From assembly GCA_964520425.1 (NCBI GenBank), contig CAZFMX010000100.1:1-9840 (forward strand): a DNA stretch of 9,840 nucleotides, given 5' to 3'. Made by a program: the position numbers and the translations under genes. Under the pieces are notes generated by a model that did not search any database, was not told the origin of the DNA, and was given only the letters and a program-made list of their open reading frames with translations. Each line of letters begins with the position of its first letter. Within the stretch, counting starts at the first letter, position 1. Source of the DNA: JAFGFY01 sp964520425. GTDB taxonomy: Bacteria; Desulfobacterota; DSM-4660; Desulfatiglandales; HGW-15. Shown piece by piece: positions 6,208-9,840 of this stretch.

Positions 6208-6660
6208 ATGAATGGCGAGAGAATCGATCAAATCATTGACAATCATGGGGGCGAAGCCAGTTCTCTCATTCAGGTATTATTGGAGATTCAAAGTGAAAAT
6301 CAATGGCTTCCCAAAGCCGCTTTAGAGAGGGTCAGCGAAAGGCTGCAGGTTCCTTTGACCCGAATACAACATATCGCAACCTTTTATAAGGCCTTTAGTC
6401 TGGTCCCTAAAGGACGGCATGAGGTTCACATTTGCATGGGTACGGCCTGTCATGTTCGCGGTGCGACGCGTGTCCTCGAAACGGTGCAAAATGCGACCGG
6501 CATTAAACCGGGTGAAACGGACTTGAATTTGAAGTTCAGTCTGGAAACGGTTAACTGTCTCGGGTGCTGCGCTTTAGGGCCGGTCGTGGAAATCGACGGG
6601 AAGACCCACGGTAAGATGACTCCGGGCGAAACGGCTGATGTACTAAAGAACTATGAGTGA
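6208..6660 (+). CDS. nuoE: NuoE-like thioredoxin-fold [2Fe-2S] subunit (BamG/HndA-like)
   Basis: A 150-aa protein of the 24-kDa NuoE/HndA/HoxE family, which accepts or donates electrons next to the NuoF flavin. The N-terminal half is the usual four-helix bundle (IQVLLEIQSENQWLP, then VSERLQVPLTRIQHIATFYKAF). The C-terminal thioredoxin-like fold carries the four [2Fe-2S] ligands C76-x4-C81 (CMGTAC) and C117-x3-C121 (CLGCC). The length is normal for the family. ATG 6208 starts 11 bp after the mvhD2 stop; AGGAGG at 6184-6189 is rather far (18 nt), so initiation may be coupled to mvhD2 translation. The neighbours mvhD upstream and nuoF downstream fit the BamF-G-H order. Confidence 0.94.
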   Translation: MNGERIDQIIDNHGGEASSLIQVLLEIQSENQWLPKAALERVSERLQVPLTRIQHIATFYKAFSLVPKGRHEVHICMGTACHVRGATRVLETVQNATGIKPGETDLNLKFSLETVNCLGCCALGPVVEIDGKTHGKMTPGETADVLKNYE

Positions 6661-6672
6661 AGAACCCCGACC

Positions 6673-6688
6673 AAGAATCGGGATTCTT
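6673..6688. repeat. short inverted repeat in the nuoE-nuoF gap
   Basis: AAGAATC (6673-6679) and GATTCTT (6682-6688) are exact reverse complements; a real RNA hairpin would leave the central C-G unpaired for the loop. It lies just before the terminator-like hairpin. Confidence 0.5.
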
Positions 6689-6694
6689 CTAAGG

Positions 6695-6717
6695 AAAAAG
6701 CCAGAATCTGGCTTTTT
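6695..6717 (+). terminator. Rho-independent terminator-like hairpin between nuoE and nuoF
   Basis: AAAAAGCCA (6695-6703) pairs with TGGCTTTTT (6709-6717) around GAATC, and the stem ends in a five-T run. By form it is a bidirectional intrinsic terminator, though the GC core is only four pairs. It sits inside what should be one operon, so it may be a partial terminator, an attenuator or an mRNA-processing point that sets the nuoF level relative to nuoE. Confidence 0.6.
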
Positions 6718-6731
6718 CAAGTAGGGATATC

Positions 6732-8678
6732 ATGATGCCGCGGATAAATTCCCCCGCTGAATTGGAAGATCTCAGAAAGGATATCTTGGCTAAAAGGGAC
6801 GCGAGTAAACCTTGTATTACGCTCTGTTCCGGATCTGCCTGCCATGCTTCCGGTAGTTCGGAAGTCGCTGCGAGCCTTGAACAAGAGATCAGGAAACAAG
6901 GTTTGATTGATGACGTAGACATCCGGAAGACCGGTTGCCACGGTTTTTGTGAAAGAGGTCCTATTGTCATTATTTATCCCGAGGAGATATGTTATTTCCA
7001 AATAAAACCCGAAGATGTCCCGGAAATCATCTCCGAAACCATTAGGGAGCATAAGGTCATAGAGCGTCTACTCTACACCGACCCCGTTACTAAAGAAAAG
7101 ATCATTCATGAATCCGATATTCCCTTTTACAAAGCCCAGGAGCGGCTTGTTTTCGGTGCCAATGTATGGATTGATCCCAAGAGCATTGAAGACTATCTGG
7201 TCATTGACGGGTATTCCGCCTTGGCCAAGGCTCTTACCGAGATGACGGAAGAGAATGTATTGGAGGAAGTCAAAAAATCCGGTCTAAGAGGAAGGGGCGG
7301 TGGCGGCTTTCCCGCAGGGAGGAAGTGGGAAGGGGCCCGTAACGCCCCTGATGAGCCAAAATATGTGATCGTCAATGCGGACGAGGGAGACCCCGGTGCC
7401 TATATGGATAGGAGTCTTCTCGAAGGGAATCCTCACTCCATCCTCGAGGGATTGACCATAGGGGGCTATGCCGTCGGCGCCTATGAGGGCTATATTTATG
7501 TTCGACAGGAATACCCCCTGGCGGTGGAGAATATATCTCTCGCGATCAGGCAGGCTGAGACCTACGGCTTTCTTGGGAAAAACATCCTCGGCTCAGGCTT
7601 TGACTTCACAGTCAAAGTGCACCGAGGGGCCGGGGCTTTTGTTTGTGGGGAATCCACTGCCCTGATGACTGCATTGGAAGGCCGGGTCGGAGAGCCCAGA
7701 CCCAAGTATATCCGCTCCAACATCAAGGGGCTCTGGGAAAAACCCAGCGTGTTGAACAATGTTGAGACATGGGCCAATATACCGCATATCGTCAATAGAG
7801 GTGCTGACTGGTTTGCTCAATTCGGAACGGAAACCAGCAAAGGGACCAAGATCTTCTCCCTGGTGGGAAAGATAACCAATACCGGCCTCGTGGAAGTGCC
7901 TATGGGCACAACCCTAAGGGATATCATCTACAAGATAGGCGGAGGAATCCCTGAAGACAAGAGGTTCAAGGCCGTGCAGACGGGTGGACCGTCCGGAGGA
8001 TGTATCCCCGAAGAATTGCTGGATTTGCAGGTTGGCTTTGATGAACTGACCAAGGCCGGTTCAATGATGGGATCAGGGGGGATGATCGTCATGGACGAAG
8101 ATACCTGTATGGTTGATGTGGCCAGGTACTTTCTTGACTTTCTCATCAATGAATCGTGCGGCAAATGTGTTCCATGTCGTGAAGGCATCATGCAGATGCT
8201 TGAGATTCTTGTGAATATCACCAAAGGAAAGGGAAAAGAGGGGGACATAGAGCTTTTGCAGGAGCTATCCGATCTGGCCAAGAACGCCGCCCTTTGTGCC
8301 TTGGGTAGTAGCGCTCCCAACCCGTTTCTGAGCACGTTACAATACTTTAGAGATGAATATGAGGCACACATCAAGGAAAAGAGGTGCCCGGCCGGTGTCT
8401 GCAAAGAGCTGATCGCCTATCATATTGATCCGAAGAAGTGTCAGGCCTGTATGATGTGTCTAAAAAAATGCCCTGCGGATGCGATCATAGGTGCGAAAAA
8501 ACAGATCCATGTCATTGACCAGGAGAAATGCACCAAGTGCGGGACCTGCTATGAGGTTTGCCCCGCTCGCTTCTGTGCGGTCCAGGTGATTTCCGGCGAG
8601 TCTGTTCCCGATCCTATCCCTGAAAAAGAGAGAACCGTAGTCAAAAAGACCAGGAAAAAAAGTGGAGCAAATGAGTGA
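6732..8678 (+). CDS. nuoF: NuoF-like NAD(P)H/FMN iron-sulfur subunit with N-terminal [2Fe-2S] and C-terminal 2[4Fe-4S] domains (BamH/HndC-like)
   Basis: A 648-aa diaphorase subunit expected to exchange electrons with NAD(H) through FMN. In order: a NuoE-like [2Fe-2S] domain (C32, C37, C69, C73: CSGSAC and CHGFC); the flavin/NAD-binding core with GLRGRGGGGFPAGRKW (184-199) and VNADEGDPGAYMDR; an SLBB-type region; the N3-type [4Fe-4S] site C476-x2-C479-x2-C482 (ESCGKCVPCREG) plus C522; and a bacterial-ferredoxin domain (C570/573/576/580 and C600/603/606/610). This architecture is that of HndC/HydB-type subunits of bifurcating hydrogenases and of BamH, and is longer than NuoF of respiratory complex I. 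ATG 6732 is preceded by TAGGGAT; ATG 6735 is a possible alternative. The stop TGA overlaps the next gene's ATG. The ferredoxin tail closely resembles that of mvhD1. Confidence 0.95.
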   Translation: MMPRINSPAELEDLRKDILAKRDASKPCITLCSGSACHASGSSEVAASLEQEIRKQGLIDDVDIRKTGCHGFCERGPIVIIYPEEICYFQIKPEDVPEIISETIREHKVIERLLYTDPVTKEKIIHESDIPFYKAQERLVFGANVWIDPKSIEDYLVIDGYSALAKALTEMTEENVLEEVKKSGLRGRGGGGFPAGRKWEGARNAPDEPKYVIVNADEGDPGAYMDRSLLEGNPHSILEGLTIGGYAVGAYEGYIYVRQEYPLAVENISLAIRQAETYGFLGKNILGSGFDFTVKVHRGAGAFVCGESTALMTALEGRVGEPRPKYIRSNIKGLWEKPSVLNNVETWANIPHIVNRGADWFAQFGTETSKGTKIFSLVGKITNTGLVEVPMGTTLRDIIYKIGGGIPEDKRFKAVQTGGPSGGCIPEELLDLQVGFDELTKAGSMMGSGGMIVMDEDTCMVDVARYFLDFLINESCGKCVPCREGIMQMLEILVNITKGKGKEGDIELLQELSDLAKNAALCALGSSAPNPFLSTLQYFRDEYEAHIKEKRCPAGVCKELIAYHIDPKKCQACMMCLKKCPADAIIGAKKQIHVIDQEKCTKCGTCYEVCPARFCAVQVISGESVPDPIPEKERTVVKKTRKKSGANE

Positions 8679-9276
8679 AATCCTATTACAGATTGATGGA
8701 AAAGAAGTCAGAGCAAAGGAAGGGATAACCATCCTGGAGGCAGCTCAGAGCGCGGGGATATTCATCCCCACGCTGTGTCATCATGAAAAATTGGAACCTT
8801 ATGGGGGTTGCCGACTCTGTATGGTGGAGATAGACGTGCGCGGTTGGACCAGGCACGTTGTTTCCTGCGTTTACCTGGTAGAGAAGGACTTGATTGTTAA
8901 AACCCGGTCCGAAAAGATAGATCATATCCGGAAGATGATCACGGAACTCTTACTGGCCCATGCTCCCGAATCCCCGCAATTACTGGATCTGGCTCAAGAG
9001 TATGGTGCGGATAAAGATCGTTTCAAAAAACAGGCCTCATTCTGTATTCATTGTGGTCTATGCGTAAGGTATTGTGCTGAAGTCAAGAAACTCAATGCCG
9101 TTGGATTCGTCGATAGAGGAATAAGGAAAGAGATCAGTTTTATTCCGGAGATCGCGGCTAAAGAGTGCTGGGACTGTAAAGAGTGTTTCCCTCTTTGCCC
9201 TACGTCGGCACTGCAAGCTGCTTATGTTCTAACCAAAGCGTTGATTTCTGCCCTACCCTCTTCCGAACCCAATTAA
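8671..9276 (+). CDS. NuoG-N-terminal-like 2Fe-2S/4Fe-4S iron-sulfur protein (BamI-like)
   Basis: A 201-aa electron-transfer subunit. Residues 1-70 are a plant-type [2Fe-2S] ferredoxin fold with C36, C47-x2-C50 and C66. The His-containing [4Fe-4S] site usual at residues ~80-120 of NuoG/HydA is not evident: there is no CxxC there. Two [4Fe-4S] motifs follow: C125/128/131/135 and C166/169/172/176. The protein ends soon after, with no hydrogenase H-cluster or molybdopterin domain, so it is only the wiring part of NuoG/HndD. ATG 8671 overlaps the nuoF stop in ATGAGTGA with GGAG just upstream (8664-8667); a GTG at 8662 is in frame but lacks its own Shine-Dalgarno. The overlap implies translational coupling to nuoF. 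Position and size fit BamI, which I infer rather than recognise from residues. Confidence 0.9.
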   Translation: MSEILLQIDGKEVRAKEGITILEAAQSAGIFIPTLCHHEKLEPYGGCRLCMVEIDVRGWTRHVVSCVYLVEKDLIVKTRSEKIDHIRKMITELLLAHAPESPQLLDLAQEYGADKDRFKKQASFCIHCGLCVRYCAEVKKLNAVGFVDRGIRKEISFIPEIAAKECWDCKECFPLCPTSALQAAYVLTKALISALPSSEPN

Positions 9277-9290
9277 GGGGTTAAACCCTT
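9275..9290. terminator. weak hairpin shared by two convergent gene ends
   Basis: AAGGG (9275-9279) pairs with CCCTT (9286-9290), spanning the stop of the + strand operon (9274-9276) and the stop of the minus-strand gene (9281-9283). It has no long T run, so it is a poor intrinsic terminator. It is the only structure in the 4-bp gap between the genes. Confidence 0.3.
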
Positions 9291-9580
9291 ACACCTGAGT
9301 ATGCCATATTACCCATAGATGTTTGGACTTCACCTGAAATGTCGTCACCGTCAACACTGCCATTGTTTGTCATTTCCATTTGGCCCATAGGGGTATTTAG
9401 AGTCATTTGAAATGTAAAATTGTTTCCATCAACTTTTCCACCGCTGAATTCCGTTGTGCCCATCATTGCTGATGCACTACTACCGCTAAGGTTGTCACCA
9501 TCTGTTTTTAAGGTTAAGGTACTTTCCATTTTGCCCATTGGTGTATTTGTTGTGATTTGATATGTCCCATCCACGCCCAT
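9281..9580 (-). CDS. small beta-rich protein with an internal duplication, function unknown
   Basis: A 99-aa protein on the minus strand with an excellent Shine-Dalgarno (AAAGGAGG, complement of 9588-9595) 7 nt before ATG 9580. The sequence is a two-fold repeat of about 46 residues: NTPMGKMESTLTLKTDGDNL, SG, ..MMGTTEFSGG is echoed by NTPMGQMEMTNNGSVDGDDI, SG, ..SMGNMAYSG. Alternating polar and hydrophobic residues with DGD/VDG turns suggest an all-beta barrel or sheet. There is no signal peptide, no Cys and no membrane segment; it is rich in Met, Thr, Gly and acidic residues. I recall similar ~100-aa hypothetical proteins in other anaerobes, without a known function. It converges on the NuoG-like gene and is not part of that operon. 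Confidence 0.85.
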   Translation of the reverse strand: MGVDGTYQITTNTPMGKMESTLTLKTDGDNLSGSSASAMMGTTEFSGGKVDGNNFTFQMTLNTPMGQMEMTNNGSVDGDDISGEVQTSMGNMAYSGVRV

Positions 9581-9626
9581 TATTTAGCCTCCTTTATGTT
9601 TAAATAGGCCCTAACGTTGCAAAAGT

Positions 9627-9714
9627 CGAGGATGCTGTAGATCTGAGGCGTCAAGGGTGAAGCTGTAGTCACATACCGCAAACCCTTGACAACAAAGGAG
9701 ATGCAGTATCCTCG
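9627..9714. repeat. 88-bp imperfect inverted repeat (MITE-like or long hairpin element)
   Basis: The outer arms CGAGGAT (9627-9633) and ATCCTCG (9708-9714), and the inner arms GTCAAGGGT (9650-9658) and ACCCTTGAC (9682-9690), are exact complements centred on the same point near 9670. The stretches between them pair only partly. No protein of a known family is encoded here. Such structures fit a small non-autonomous mobile or intergenic repeat element. It lies upstream of the minus-strand 99-aa gene. Confidence 0.65.
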
Positions 9715-9729
9715 GCTTTCCCGACCTGC

Positions 9730-9755
9730 CCCGCCGAAGCTTCAGCGAAGGCGGG
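9730..9755. repeat. REP-like palindrome CCCGCC...GGCGGG
   Basis: CCCGCC (9730-9735) pairs with GGCGGG (9750-9755) around GAAGCTTCAGCGAA. It shares the CCGCC, AGCTT and GGCGG blocks with 3208-3232. It lies 16 bp beyond the larger inverted repeat, so the two may form one compound element. I see no gene between 9600 and 9840. Confidence 0.65.
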
Positions 9756-9840
9756 AGAGTAAAAACATGACAACTTGAATTGATGATCCTGGAATTCACA
9801 TTTGGTGACTTCTAGGAATAGTTACGAATTATGCCAACTA

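Noticed and set aside
7928..8404. 158-codon minus-strand frame within nuoF
   Set aside because: Antisense shadow of a strongly conserved coding region; low-complexity Ser/Pro-rich translation.
8662..8670. GTG 8662 as the start of the NuoG-like gene
   Set aside because: ATG 8671 has GGAG upstream, overlaps the nuoF stop in the usual ATGA manner, and begins exactly at the ferredoxin fold.

Overview
The window looks like a piece of an anaerobic, selenocysteine-using bacterium, most probably a member of the Desulfobacterota (the former Deltaproteobacteria: sulfate reducers, syntrophs, Geobacter relatives). This is inferred from gene content: a long HdrA, MvhD-type proteins, a NuoE/NuoF/NuoG-like set, in-frame TGA (Sec) codons and Desulfobacterota-style intergenic repeats. 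The 10-N run shows that it is a scaffolded draft assembly, perhaps a metagenome bin.

Layout on the + strand: a Sec-containing HdrA flavoprotein (42-3184, crossing TGA 258-260 and the N gap); a Sec-containing MvhD with an added 2[4Fe-4S] ferredoxin tail (3249-4085); a 612-bp region with no convincing gene but many palindromes; a GNAT acetyltransferase (4698-5150); a fragment matching the 3' end of hdrA (5215-5277) followed by a heptamer tandem repeat; a second Sec-containing MvhD with a winged-helix tail instead of a ferredoxin tail (5411-6196); NuoE-like (6208-6660); a hairpin pair; HndC/NuoF-like (6732-8678); and a 201-aa NuoG-N-terminus-like iron-sulfur protein (8671-9276). A convergent 99-aa beta-repeat protein (9281-9580, minus strand) closes the gene set, and two intergenic palindromic elements follow.

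The order HdrA - MvhD - NuoE - NuoF - NuoG-like matches the electron-input half (BamE-F-G-H-I) of the class II benzoyl-CoA reductase complex. It also fits other NADH/ferredoxin-linked Hdr electron-bifurcating modules. The catalytic partners (BamBC, BamD/HdrB) are not in the window, so the substrate is not proven. The expected electron path is NAD(H) at the NuoF FMN, then the NuoE and NuoG-like clusters, then MvhD, then the HdrA flavins, where low- and high-potential branches split or merge.

The most unusual features are: three probable selenoproteins in 5.4 kb; two mvhD paralogues that share the Sec domain but carry different tails; a ferredoxin tail on the first that closely matches the ferredoxin tail of the NuoF-like protein in the same cluster; and a direct repeat of the hdrA 3' end that brackets the mvhD1-GNAT segment, so the region looks like a duplicated or inserted module.
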